From assembly GCF_000482465.1 (NCBI RefSeq), contig NZ_AXVJ01000025.1, positions 186,001 through 250,000 on the forward strand: a stretch of DNA of 64,000 nucleotides, in the 5' to 3' direction. Position 1 is the stretch's first letter. Every line of letters begins with the position of its first letter. Of the stretch, positions 28,764-37,031 are shown piece after piece. The stretch comes from Runella limosa DSM 17973 (GTDB lineage Bacteria; Bacteroidota; Bacteroidia; Cytophagales; Spirosomataceae). The notes under the pieces were generated by a model. It was not told the origin of the DNA. It did no database searches and worked only from the letters and a program-made list of their open reading frames with translations. The position numbers and the translations under genes are program-made.

Positions 28764-29684
28764 GTGGATAATTCTTCGTCTTTATTAGTCATTCTTGGCC
28801 CTACTGCCTGCGGAAAAACCCGCTTGGCTACGCAGCTTGCAGCCCAAGTCGAAGGAGAAATCATCAGCGCTGATTCGCGGCAAGTGTACCGAGGCATGAA
28901 CCTAGGCACAGGCAAAGACTTAGACGAATATGTTGTTGATGGAAAAAACATCCCGTATCACCTCATCGACATCTGCGACGCAGGCGAAGCGTATCACGTA
29001 CATCGTTTCCAAGTCGATTTTCAGGTTGTGTTTAGCAACATTCAGAACCGCCACCGCACGCCTATTTTATGCGGCGGGACGGGGCTGTACATCGAATCGG
29101 TCTTAAAGCAATACCAGTTTACGGGCATACCCGTCGATGAAGCGTTGCGTAGCCAACTTGAAACGCTGTCCGATGAAGCCCTTTTAACGCGTTTTAATAC
29201 CACTTCCTCGGCTTATTCTGCCTTGGCAGACACATCTACCCGAAAACGGCTCGTGCGTGCCATAGAGATTGCTACGTACCTACAAACGCATTCGTTTGAA
29301 ACGGCACCAGCCCCCCCGCTTAACTACCAAATTTTCGGGCTTGATTTACCCGTCGAAGAACGACGGACGCGCATTACCCGCCGCTTGCATCAGCGCCTTC
29401 AAGACGGAATGATTCACGAAGTACAAGCTCTACTTCAGCAAGGAGTTACGCCTGAACAACTCATTTATTATGGGTTAGAATACAAGTTTATTACGGAATA
29501 CTTAACAGGCGTACTTGACTACGCAACGATGGTCGAACGGCTCAACGTTGCCATTCATCAGTTTGCCAAACGCCAAATGACCTTTTTCCGTAAAATGGAG
29601 CGCGACGGACTAACGATTCATTGGTTAGATGCCCTTGCCCCCCTCCCCCAACTTATCGAAGAAATACGCCGTTCTGTCTCTTGA
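28764..29684 (+). CDS. miaA: tRNA dimethylallyltransferase
   Basis: About 306 aa from the GTG at 28764 (VDNSSSLLVILG). The open frame extends to a GTG at 28719 but that lies inside the pyrG terminator. P-loop GPTACGKT (usually GPTASGKT), DSRQVYRGMNLGTGKD, GGTGLYIESVL and a C-terminal FAKRQMTFFRKM are the MiaA hallmarks. It adds the dimethylallyl group to A37 of tRNAs that read codons starting with U. The gene ends before a field of tandem repeats and hairpins. Confidence 0.95.
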   Translation: MDNSSSLLVILGPTACGKTRLATQLAAQVEGEIISADSRQVYRGMNLGTGKDLDEYVVDGKNIPYHLIDICDAGEAYHVHRFQVDFQVVFSNIQNRHRTPILCGGTGLYIESVLKQYQFTGIPVDEALRSQLETLSDEALLTRFNTTSSAYSALADTSTRKRLVRAIEIATYLQTHSFETAPAPPLNYQIFGLDLPVEERRTRITRRLHQRLQDGMIHEVQALLQQGVTPEQLIYYGLEYKFITEYLTGVLDYATMVERLNVAIHQFAKRQMTFFRKMERDGLTIHWLDALAPLPQLIEEIRRSVS

Positions 29685-29780
29685 TTGCTTACGGTATCTC
29701 AGAAAGTGATTACGGCTTCTCAGAAAGTGATTACGGCTTCTCAGAAAGTGATTACGGCTTCTCTGAGAGTGATTACGGTT
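29682..29780. repeat. 21-bp tandem repeat, four units plus a partial
   Basis: Three identical units of 21 bp (TCTCAGAAAGTGATTACGGCT at 29697-29717, 29718-29738 and 29739-29759) and a fourth variant (29760-29780, with CTGAGAG). A degenerate partial copy precedes them (29682-29696). No spacers, so not a CRISPR array. The 3' end merges with the hairpin cluster that follows. Confidence 0.95.
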
Positions 29781-29908
29781 TCTCAAAACCGTAACAAAGG
29801 GTTTCTCAAAACCCACCATTTGCTTCGATTCATTTTACTCGTGGTGAAGGTTTCTCAAAACCTTCACGGTCCCCTTGAGTATTCCCAGTGTTGAAAGTTT
29901 CTCAAAAC
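29773..29908. repeat. Cluster of hairpins with constant CTCA loop and varied stems
   Basis: TTACGGTTT-CTCA-AAACCGTAA (29773-29794), GGGTTT-CTCA-AAACCC (29799-29814), GTGAAGGTTT-CTCA-AAACCTTCAC (29844-29867) and a decayed GTTT-CTCA-AAAC (29897-29908). Loop and inner TTT/AAA are constant, while the outer stem changes and still pairs perfectly. This fills much of the 373-base gap between miaA and trxA; no gene is seen there. The stretch 29910-30057 holds only a weak promoter-like TTTACTTTG ahead of trxA. Confidence 0.9.
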
Positions 29909-30057
29909 CGAAGCGTTTTCCCTCAAAAACAATCAATCAGAACGACGCGAAAGATTGCTGTGTTTACTTTGGAACTTTTACAAGGGGTCAAATGGTTTAC
30001 TGATTAAATATTAAAACACATATTTATCGTACCGGCGACCCGGTCATTCTTACGAAA

Positions 30058-30405
30058 ATGGGAAAGGCACTCGAAATCACGGATGCTAATTTTAGCGAAA
30101 TAGTAGAAAATTCTGATAAGACCATCACATTGGTTGACTTTTGGGCAGAATGGTGTGGACCTTGCCGTTTGGTAGGCCCTGTGGTAGAAAAACTTGCAGG
30201 TGACTTCGACGGTAAAGCGACGATTGGTAAGGTTGACGTTGACTCAAACCCTGAGACAGCTGTTAAATTTGGAATTCGTAGTATTCCAACGTTGTTGTTT
30301 TTCCAAGACGGTAAAATGGTAGATCGCGTAGTAGGTGCAGTGCCAGAAGCAGCGTTGAAAGCTAAATTGAACTCTTTCTTTCCTGAAGCAGAACAATTGG
30401 CATAA
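30058..30405 (+). CDS. trxA: Thioredoxin
   Basis: 115 aa, a single thioredoxin fold with the active site W32-C33-G34-P35-C36 inside DFWAEWCGPCRLVGP and the cis-Pro loop SIPTLLFF. No signal peptide, so cytoplasmic. It reduces protein disulfides with NADPH/thioredoxin reductase. Ends just before a perfect bidirectional terminator that it shares with the convergent rplY gene. Confidence 0.97.
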   Translation: MGKALEITDANFSEIVENSDKTITLVDFWAEWCGPCRLVGPVVEKLAGDFDGKATIGKVDVDSNPETAVKFGIRSIPTLLFFQDGKMVDRVVGAVPEAALKAKLNSFFPEAEQLA

Positions 30406-30430
30406 GCAACCGCTTAGTCACTTTATAAAA

Positions 30431-30464
30431 CTAAGAAAGCCCCGCAAATGCGGGGCTTTCTTAG
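30431..30464. terminator. Bidirectional rho-independent terminator (trxA / rplY)
   Basis: CTAAGAAAGCCCCGCA (30431-30446) pairs perfectly with TGCGGGGCTTTCTTAG (30449-30464) around AA. It has A/T tracts in both directions, placed between convergent genes. Confidence 0.95.
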
Positions 30465-30491
30465 TTTGTCTATTAGCAATTAAAAGAAGAA

Positions 30492-31058
30492 TTAGCCCTT
30501 CATTTGACCACGAAGCGCGCGTGGGATTTCCACACCTGCGATTGGCAACGAAGTATTGTTCAAAATTTTGAACCCTTCTACTTTCAAATGACCTACTTTC
30601 ACTGATTTACCTAAGTCAAGGTCAGCTACTGGCACATCCACATAATCAGGGATGTTATCTGCCATACCTTGAACTTTGATTTTATGGAGTTTTTGCACCA
30701 ATTTACCCCCTTTAGACACACCTACTGCCGTTCCGATAAAACGAACAGGTACTTCTACTTTGATTTCTTTTCCTTCTTGAATCAACAAGAAGTCAGCGTG
30801 AAGAATAATGTCACTTACTGGGTGATATTGTACATCCTGCAAAATCGCATTGTAAATAGTTCCTTCGATGTTCAACGTTACGTTATACACATTTGGTGTA
30901 AAAAGCAAGTCGCGGAACAAATACATCGGAGCTGAGAAGTGAATTTGCTCTGCACCTCCGTACAATACGCATGGAACCATTGCTTCTAAACGCAACGTGC
31001 GAGCTTCTTGTTTGCCGAGATTCGCTCTTTTAAACCCTACAATCTCTGTACTTTTCAT
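30492..31058 (-). CDS. rplY: 50S ribosomal protein L25 / general stress protein Ctc
   Basis: 188 aa, the two-domain CTC form. The N-terminal L25 domain binds 5S rRNA (EIVGFKRANLGKQEARTLR, CVLYGGAEQIHF) and the C-terminal TL5/Ctc beta domain follows (VEVPVRFIGTAVGVSKGG, LDLGKSVKVGHLKVEG). Its stop is 27 bases from the shared terminator. The prs gene lies upstream on the same strand with a 90-base gap, an arrangement common in Bacteroidota. Confidence 0.95.
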   Translation of the reverse strand: MKSTEIVGFKRANLGKQEARTLRLEAMVPCVLYGGAEQIHFSAPMYLFRDLLFTPNVYNVTLNIEGTIYNAILQDVQYHPVSDIILHADFLLIQEGKEIKVEVPVRFIGTAVGVSKGGKLVQKLHKIKVQGMADNIPDYVDVPVADLDLGKSVKVGHLKVEGFKILNNTSLPIAGVEIPRALRGQMKG

Positions 31059-31148
31059 AATTAATTGGCCCCTAATCCCTAAGGGGAGTGTTTGAGTGAA
31101 TCGTACCTTGGGATTAAAAGGTACGTGTTAAATAGCGTAAACTTGTGC

Positions 31149-32093
31149 CTACGCTGGATTTATAAATAATGAGCTAATAGATTCGTGGTCACGGATGCGG
31201 CCGATGGCTTTTGCAAAAAGCTCTGACACCGACAATACCTTGATTTTTTCGTTTTCTTCGCGCAACGGAATGGTATCCGTAACGATGAGTTCTTCCAATA
31301 CCGACGTACGAATACGTGTATGCGCGTCACCTGACATCACAGGGTGAGTACAGATGGCCCGAACCGACTTAGCGCCTTTACTCATTACGAGTTCAGCAGC
31401 TTTGCACATGGTCCCGCCCGTATCAATCAAGTCGTCAATAAAGACAACGTTGGCATCTTTAACGTCCCCGATTACCTGCATCGACGCCACTTCATTGGCA
31501 CGTTTACGGTACTTATCGCAAAGGATAATGTCGGCGTTAAAGAACTTCGCGAAGTTCCGCGCACGGGCCGCACCACCTACGTCGGGCGACGCGATGACAA
31601 GGTTTTCTAGCTCTAGGCTCTTAATGTAAGGGACAAACACACTGCTTCCCTCCAAGTGCACCATTGGTATATCAAAAAAACCTTGAATTGCTCCTGCGTG
31701 AAGGTCGAGCGTCATGATTTGCTCTGCGCCAGCTGCTGTCAGAAGGTTAGCAACCAACTTTGCCGCAATGGGTACGCGAGGTTTGTCTTTACGGTCTTGG
31801 CGTGCATAACCAAAGTACGGAATCACGGCCGTTACTTCGTGAGCCGACGCACGCTTGGCGGCGTCAATCATCAACAACAACTCCAAGAAGTTATCTGCCG
31901 AGCCAAACATAGACTGTACCAAATACACATCGCATCCGCGCAATGATTCTTCAAAACTTGGGGACAATTCGCCATCGCTAAAACGGCGTAAATTGTAACC
32001 ACCTAAGTCGCGCCCGTAGTGGCGAGCGATCTTTTCGGCTAGGTACGTTGATTGTAAGCCAGAAAATATTTTGATTGGATTGAAAGAGGCCAT
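31149..32093 (-). CDS. prs: Ribose-phosphate pyrophosphokinase
   Basis: 314 aa from the ATG at 32093 (MASFNPIKIFSG), the family's usual length. An in-frame ATG at 32171 would add 26 residues overlapping a hairpin and is not favoured. Motifs: KFSGLQS-like start, DLHAGAIQGFFDIPMVHLEG (ribose-5-phosphate/metal site) and NVVFIDDLIDTGGTM (PRPP loop). It makes PRPP from ribose-5-phosphate and ATP for nucleotide, His and Trp synthesis. Confidence 0.97.
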   Translation of the reverse strand: MASFNPIKIFSGLQSTYLAEKIARHYGRDLGGYNLRRFSDGELSPSFEESLRGCDVYLVQSMFGSADNFLELLLMIDAAKRASAHEVTAVIPYFGYARQDRKDKPRVPIAAKLVANLLTAAGAEQIMTLDLHAGAIQGFFDIPMVHLEGSSVFVPYIKSLELENLVIASPDVGGAARARNFAKFFNADIILCDKYRKRANEVASMQVIGDVKDANVVFIDDLIDTGGTMCKAAELVMSKGAKSVRAICTHPVMSGDAHTRIRTSVLEELIVTDTIPLREENEKIKVLSVSELFAKAIGRIRDHESISSLFINPA

Positions 32094-32147
32094 GCCCTGT
32101 AGAAAATTTCCGCAAAGGTAGGGAGTTTTTTTAGAAAAGCCAATAGA

Positions 32148-32188
32148 CCTTCCAAGTTTCGACAACGCCACATAACAAACTTGGAAGG
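32148..32188. terminator. Hairpin of the CCTTCCAAG family
   Basis: CCTTCCAAGTTT (32148-32159) faces AAACTTGGAAGG (32177-32188) around a 17-base loop, just downstream of the lipoprotein gene (ends 32196) on the minus strand. A relative lies at 32778-32825. Confidence 0.6.
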
Positions 32189-32195
32189 CCTGAAG

Positions 32196-32696
32196 CTACT
32201 TAGTCGGTTTCATGCGGGCGAGCCTTGCTTTCACCGTCACGTTGGTTTTAGAACCTATTACAAACCACTTACGACGTGCAGCGAATTGCGGAAAAATAAT
32301 CATGTCGTACCCTGGGTTTTTGCGCATAAGGTCAAACATCGCCATTTGCTCCACCCTCGATACATTGTTTAAGCCAATAATCCCATTGATGACAAAATTT
32401 ACGGCTTCTACTTGGCTCGCAGCCACCCCCGTCACACTTCCATTAAGCTGCGGACTAAAAGGGTCATTGGGTAAACCTCCTGCCTGCCCAAACTCCCAAT
32501 TTCCGCCAAAAAGGCGTTTCCAGTCAACCATCAATACTTTGGTTTGATTGGCTTCTCCGACCACTTGCTCCGACAGCTCTAAATCTTCGTGGTGAAGCCA
32601 TAGCTGATAATTGGCTTCTCGCATTGAATTACGGCTTACGGTACAAGAGGATGCCATAGCGGCAAGCGCTACAAAAGTGATAATCGTTCTTTTCAT
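32196..32696 (-). CDS. Small lipoprotein of unknown function
   Basis: 166 aa from the ATG at 32696, which places a lipoprotein signal at the very start (MKRTIITFVALAAMASSC, cysteine at 18). The longer frame to 32744 lacks a sensible N-terminus. The mature part has NYQLWLHHEDLELSEQVVGE, NWEFGQAGGLPND and a C-terminal RKWFVIGSKTNVTVKARLA. No known family is recognised. It is probably anchored in the outer or inner membrane facing the periplasm. Confidence 0.75.
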   Translation of the reverse strand: MKRTIITFVALAAMASSCTVSRNSMREANYQLWLHHEDLELSEQVVGEANQTKVLMVDWKRLFGGNWEFGQAGGLPNDPFSPQLNGSVTGVAASQVEAVNFVINGIIGLNNVSRVEQMAMFDLMRKNPGYDMIIFPQFAARRKWFVIGSKTNVTVKARLARMKPTK

Positions 32697-32777
32697 GTCT
32701 GTCTGAAATGGTTTAAATAACGCTGTAAAAATGACTTTTGGCAAAAGTAACTATTTTTTTAAACCAACAAACACAAA

Positions 32778-32825
32778 AGACCTTCCAAGTTTTTACCTCG
32801 TTAGCATCTACACTTTGGAAGGTCT
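32778..32825. terminator. Second hairpin of the CCTTCCAAG family
   Basis: AGACCTTCCAA (32778-32788) faces TTGGAAGGTCT (32815-32825), just after the SRPBCC stop on the minus strand. It shares AGACCTTCCAAGTTT with the hairpin at 32148. Confidence 0.6.
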
Positions 32826-32827
32826 GA

Positions 32828-33274
32828 CTATCTTTTCACGTCAAGCTGTTCAGCCCGACTTTTAAGGGCCTGATTCATTTTGACGAAGTTGTTTCGGGTA
32901 TCGTTTCCAATTTGTTTTAAAATCAACGAACTAAGAATACCCGAGAAATTTTCTCCGTGAATAAGATTAACTTGGTTTTCAGAAATTTCTTCAATTTCAA
33001 AGTAATGATGGCCATCAAAAAGCCCTTTTACCCAAAGTGAACCTAGCCAACCAAAACTTCGATTGGGCGCTACCTCTACTACTTTGGGTTTAAATACAAT
33101 GGTTTTATCTCCATTTTGAAGCGTATTTCTGAGTTTTGTACCCACTTTCAAGACACCCTCACTTTTTACAATAAATGGATTCCAAACGGCATAGGCATTG
33201 AGGTCGGCGAGGATGCTCCAAACCTTTTCTTTGGACGCATTGATGATGATTTCGGTTCTAATTTTGTGTTTCAT
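32828..33274 (-). CDS. SRPBCC (START-like) domain protein
   Basis: 148 aa. Pattern of the polyketide-cyclase/START superfamily: IIINASKEKVWSILADLNAYAVWNPFI at the N-terminus, central beta strands (KPKVVEVAPNRSFGWLG), and a long C-terminal helix (GNDTRNNFVKMNQALKSRAEQL). It forms a hydrophobic ligand pocket; ligand unknown. The upstream Crp/Fnr regulator on the same strand starts 82 bases beyond its start. Confidence 0.88.
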   Translation of the reverse strand: MKHKIRTEIIINASKEKVWSILADLNAYAVWNPFIVKSEGVLKVGTKLRNTLQNGDKTIVFKPKVVEVAPNRSFGWLGSLWVKGLFDGHHYFEIEEISENQVNLIHGENFSGILSSLILKQIGNDTRNNFVKMNQALKSRAEQLDVKR

Positions 33275-33355
33275 GACCGCAACATTTAATGATGTTGCAA
33301 AAGTAGCTTGCCAACGCCTCCTCCTCCATTAACAATTGTAAAGAAATGCGTTCAG

Positions 33356-33937
33356 CTAACGTTTTTGTTGCGCAAGTCGGTTTCGGATGCGGCTCATCGA
33401 CACGGGGGTCATGCCCAAGTACGAAGCAATAAGGTGATGAGGCACTCGGAGTAATAAATCGCCATTTTGTTCTACAAACTTTGCATAGCGTTCCTCAGGG
33501 CTATCGAGCAAAAAAGAAGACAAAATTTGTTGTGCATTGATAAAACGTTGCTCGGCAATTTTGCGGGTGAGCACATTAAATTTGGGCAGCGCTTCGTAGA
33601 GTTCGTTCATTTTGGGCTGGGTAATGACCAACAAATCAGCCTCTTCAAGTGCTTCCAACGACTGAATACTGGGCGCTTGTCGCAAAAAACTATCGTAACT
33701 ACTGGCAAAGAGATTTTCTCGAAAAATAAAGGCCGTAATTTCATCGCCTTCGTTTTCGTAGAAAAGACGTAACATTCCTTTGTTGATAAAATACAGTTCG
33801 TTGGCTACTTGCCCTTGCCGCACAAGCGAAAATTTTCGAGGCACTTGTTTAAACACAAACGCATTCTCCAAAATTGCTTTTTCACGGTCGGTGAAAGTGA
33901 CAAATTGGGCGACCAATTGATGCAAAGCGTCAAACAT
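33356..33937 (-). CDS. Crp/Fnr-family transcriptional regulator
   Basis: 193 aa. Cyclic-nucleotide-binding-like beta-roll (about 20-115, LVRQGQVANELYFINKGMLRLFYENEGDEITAF), dimer helix, and a degenerate C-terminal helix-turn-helix (VPHHLIASYLGMTPVSMSRIRNRLAQ). No cysteine cluster for an iron-sulfur centre, so it is not an O2 sensor of the FNR type. Common Bacteroidota subgroup; targets unknown, the adjacent SRPBCC gene being the obvious candidate. Confidence 0.92.
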   Translation of the reverse strand: MFDALHQLVAQFVTFTDREKAILENAFVFKQVPRKFSLVRQGQVANELYFINKGMLRLFYENEGDEITAFIFRENLFASSYDSFLRQAPSIQSLEALEEADLLVITQPKMNELYEALPKFNVLTRKIAEQRFINAQQILSSFLLDSPEERYAKFVEQNGDLLLRVPHHLIASYLGMTPVSMSRIRNRLAQQKR

Positions 33938-33964
33938 AGGAGGAGAAGATTTGCCTAAAATTAA

Positions 33965-34546
33965 TTATTTTTTAGCAAATCGAAGAAGAATAAAACTGAC
34001 GGTTTTCACAGCGATAAAGGCCGCGCCTACCCCAATAATTGCCCCAGCAATGATGTCTAATGGATAGTGAACCCCCACATAAATACGGCTGTAAGAAACT
34101 AACGCTGCCCACGGAAAAAACCAAAGGAGATACTTATTGGGTCGTTTGACGGCCGCGCTACACACCAACCACAAAGCCGCAGCAAGCCCAAAACTATTGG
34201 CCGCGTGCGACGACGCAAATCCGTAGGTTCCCCCGCAACCTTCGACAACCAAGTGGATTTTATCCTGCAAATAAGCAACATGACAGGGCCGCAACCGCTC
34301 CACCCACGGTTTTAACAGCGTAGAAGCGGTTTGATCGGCAATGATAATCGTCAAAATCAACGCGCCAATCATGCCCGCCGCTTGCTGTTTGTACTGCCAT
34401 ACCAACCAAATAATCAGCAAGGCATACATCGGAATCCAGGTATTTCGTTCCGTCACCCAATACATCAGCGTGTCAGCCCAAGGTGCATGAGCACCGTTGA
34501 GTGACAAAAAAATCTGCGTATCAAGCTGTTGAATCTCGTGGAGCAT
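33965..34546 (-). CDS. PAP2-family membrane phosphatase
   Basis: 193 aa with about five membrane helices. The three PAP2 motifs are visible: KPWVERLRPC (K-x6-RP), YGFASSHAANSFG (PSGH-like) and SRIYVGVHYPLDIIAG (SR-x5-H-x3-D). Members hydrolyse lipid phosphates such as undecaprenyl pyrophosphate or phosphatidylglycerophosphate at the membrane. Which of these applies here is not determined. Confidence 0.93.
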   Translation of the reverse strand: MLHEIQQLDTQIFLSLNGAHAPWADTLMYWVTERNTWIPMYALLIIWLVWQYKQQAAGMIGALILTIIIADQTASTLLKPWVERLRPCHVAYLQDKIHLVVEGCGGTYGFASSHAANSFGLAAALWLVCSAAVKRPNKYLLWFFPWAALVSYSRIYVGVHYPLDIIAGAIIGVGAAFIAVKTVSFILLRFAKK

Positions 34547-34747
34547 TTTTTTGGTTTACTGTTTGGGGTTTACTGTTTTTTGGGTTTGTATGAAGGGATA
34601 CCCATAACCCGACCTCTTTCCGTTTACAGCTTGAGGTTTTTAGGTTTTTGATAGGGTGTTAGATACCTCCTTCGTCGGTATGACAAAACTTCGTCGGTAT
34701 AGCAAAAACTGTAAACCTAAAAACCCGAAACAGGAAACCGTAACAAA
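34547..34747. repeat. Repeat-rich intergenic stretch downstream of trpS
   Basis: Between the PAP2 start and trpS stop. It contains GGTTTACTGTTT duplicated in 30 bases, CTTCGTCGGTAT twice (about 34671 and 34690), and inverted copies GGTTTTTAGGTTT (34635-34647) / AAACCTAAAAACC (34713-34725) plus GTTTACAG/CTGTAAAC. No gene is evident; it probably includes the trpS terminator. Confidence 0.6.
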
Positions 34748-35725
34748 TTAAGAAAGCCCTATTTTCTCCCGTACTTCGGCTAGTTTTTTGGAGGCTATCG
34801 CACGCGCTTTTTCTTCTCCTTCTTGGAGTTTTTGTTCGAGTGCGGCGGGGTTTTCTTCGTAATAATACGTAAACATCTCGCGCTCTTTCGCAAAACGTGT
34901 TTTTAGGGCTTCAAAAAATGCTTGCTTGGCATGACCATAGCCATACCCACCTTTGAGGTAGTTTTCGCGCATGGTTGCAATATCGCTGTCACTGGCTATG
35001 AGCGAATATAATTTAAACGTAAGGTCCGTTTCTGGGTTTTTCGGTTCTTCAAGCGCTGTCGAATCCGACAAGATTTTCTTGGTTACTTTTTGTAGCTCTT
35101 TTTCTGATTGAAAAAGGTCAATATAATTTCCGTATGACTTGCTCATTTTTTGTCCGTCGATACCTGGAATGGTCATCAAACGTTCGTCGATTTTCCCCTC
35201 AGGAATCACAAAAGTATCGCCATAAGTACGGTTAAACGCCTCCGCCATGTCGCGGGTCATTTCGAGGTGCTGCTTTTGGTCTTTACCTACGGGGACGTAA
35301 TTGGCGTCATAAAGCAAAATATCCGAGGCCATCAACACAGGATACACAAACAAGCCCGCGTTGACATCGGCCAAACGGTCGGCTTTGTCCTTGAACGAAT
35401 GGGCATTGGCCAACATTGGATAAGGTGTCAAGCAAGACAAATACCACGTTAGCTCGGTATGGTAGGCCGATACCCGCGACTGACGATAAAACACCACTTT
35501 ATCGGTATCAAGACCACACGCAAGCCAAGCTGCCGCCACGGCACGGGTGTTGTCTTGGAGCACTTTCGCATCTTTGATGGTCGTAAGCGAGTGCAAATCT
35601 GCAATAAACAAAAACGACTCGTTATCAGATTTTTCCGACAACTGAATCGCGGGCAAGATGGCGCCCAAAATGTTACCTAAGTGTGGTTTACCGCTACTCT
35701 GGATACCTGTTAATATTCGAGCCAT
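34748..35725 (-). CDS. trpS: Tryptophan--tRNA ligase
   Basis: 325 aa from the ATG at 35725 (MARILTGIQSSGKPHLGN); the 25-residue extension of the open frame to 35800 is basic and unconserved. Class I synthetase signatures: GKPHLGN (HIGH-like) at the start and GQKMSKSYGNYI (KMSKS). It charges tRNA-Trp with tryptophan. Ends in a conserved basic helix (KARAIASKKLAEVREKIGL). Confidence 0.97.
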   Translation of the reverse strand: MARILTGIQSSGKPHLGNILGAILPAIQLSEKSDNESFLFIADLHSLTTIKDAKVLQDNTRAVAAAWLACGLDTDKVVFYRQSRVSAYHTELTWYLSCLTPYPMLANAHSFKDKADRLADVNAGLFVYPVLMASDILLYDANYVPVGKDQKQHLEMTRDMAEAFNRTYGDTFVIPEGKIDERLMTIPGIDGQKMSKSYGNYIDLFQSEKELQKVTKKILSDSTALEEPKNPETDLTFKLYSLIASDSDIATMRENYLKGGYGYGHAKQAFFEALKTRFAKEREMFTYYYEENPAALEQKLQEGEEKARAIASKKLAEVREKIGLS

Positions 35726-35833
35726 TGTGTATTGTTTGTACTTGTGACGTTTTTCCCTTTTCCGCTGCCTTCTGGACAGACCTACGTTTGGGTGCAACAA
35801 AATTGCTATTTTTAGGCCAAAATACGAAATCTG

Positions 35834-36514
35834 ATGTTGACACTATCTACCCTTGAGTTTCTTCAAGAACTAGCCGAAAACAATAACCGTGAGTGGTTTA
35901 CTGAGCACCGCAAGCGCTACGATGCCGCCAAAAAAGAAATGGAGGCATTGGTAAAAGACCTTATCAAAGGCATTGGAGAATTTGAAAACCTTCCCAATAC
36001 CGAGCCCAAAGATTGCCTGTTTCGTATCAACCGCGACATTCGTTTTTCCAAAAATAAAGCACCTTACAAAGAATGGCTTTCGGCGGCGGTTGGCCCAGGA
36101 GGTCGGCACTCGGGCCGCATTGATTTTTATGTACACATCCAGCCTGGAGAATCGTTTTTGGGCGCTGGAATGTGGAACCCTACTCCAAAACAACTGGCGA
36201 AGTTTCGGCAAGAGATTGATTTTAATCCAGAAGCTTTAAAAAGTATCATTGAAGCACCTGAGTTTAAAGCGTACTTCCCCGAAGCGTGGGGCGAAAGCCT
36301 ACAACGGATGCCCAAAGGCTACCCTGAAAATCACCCTGACATCGCACTATTGAAGCGCAAACAGCTTTTTTTCATGCACAAATACACCGATGCCGAAGTC
36401 ACTTCGCCCAACTTTGCCAAAGAGATAGTCAACGGTTGCCGCCTTATCAAACCTTATTGTGACTTCTTGAATTACTTGTTTTTTGAGGAAGAAGAAGAGA
36501 GCTTTGAACTGTAA
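35834..36514 (+). CDS. DUF2461 domain protein
   Basis: 226 aa. The whole length fits the DUF2461 (TIGR02453) family: LEFLQELAENNNREWFTEHRKRYD, CLFRINRDIRFSKNKAPYKEW, FYVHIQPGESFLGAGMW and YPENHPDIALLKRKQLFF. Function unknown; present across bacteria and some fungi. It is divergent from trpS with 108 bases between start codons. Confidence 0.92.
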   Translation: MLTLSTLEFLQELAENNNREWFTEHRKRYDAAKKEMEALVKDLIKGIGEFENLPNTEPKDCLFRINRDIRFSKNKAPYKEWLSAAVGPGGRHSGRIDFYVHIQPGESFLGAGMWNPTPKQLAKFRQEIDFNPEALKSIIEAPEFKAYFPEAWGESLQRMPKGYPENHPDIALLKRKQLFFMHKYTDAEVTSPNFAKEIVNGCRLIKPYCDFLNYLFFEEEEESFEL

Positions 36515-36592
36515 CCGCTAGCGATTCTAAGGACGTTTATTTATATTTAACCATCCATTTAGTGTTTTAGTATCTAAAATCATTGTTCTTGT

Positions 36593-37021
36593 ATGGGATT
36601 GGTATATGCAGAGGTAGAACTTATCAACGCGGAAGATTTAGCTTTGGCCCGCAAGTTTTATATTGGCGAAGATGAAATAAAGCGCATGTATGTTACTGGT
36701 CTTGTGGATACTGGCAGCTATATGCTTTGTATCAATGAGTCAATTCAGGCCCAAATGCAATTTCCTGTCATGGAAAAACGAATTGGGCAAATGGCGAACG
36801 GCGACCGTATAGAATATGATGTTGTTAGCCAAGTTGAACTACGCTTTAAAAATAGACGTACTATTTGCAACGCCATGATTCTTCCTGGCGATAGTGAAGT
36901 ACTCATTGGCGCCATTCCACTTGAAGACATGGACGTACTCATCCATCCATTGCGCCAAGAGCTAATTGTCAATCCAGAACATCCTTATTTTGCCCAAATG
37001 AAGTTAAAAGGAGTGAAATAA
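36593..37021 (+). CDS. Clan AA (retropepsin-like) aspartic protease
   Basis: 142 aa, single domain. Contains LVDTGSYMLCIN, the active-site D-T-G followed by the hydrophobic flap region, and VLIGAIPLEDMDVLI near the end. Members act as dimers like retroviral proteases. No signal peptide, so cytosolic. Substrate unknown. The metallophosphoesterase gene follows after 10 bases and is likely cotranscribed. Confidence 0.85.
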   Translation: MGLVYAEVELINAEDLALARKFYIGEDEIKRMYVTGLVDTGSYMLCINESIQAQMQFPVMEKRIGQMANGDRIEYDVVSQVELRFKNRRTICNAMILPGDSEVLIGAIPLEDMDVLIHPLRQELIVNPEHPYFAQMKLKGVK

Positions 37022-37031
37022 GGACATTCTC

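Noticed and set aside
29682-29910. Possible CRISPR array after miaA
   Set aside because: Repeats are contiguous 21-mers or short hairpins without unique spacers, and no cas genes are near.
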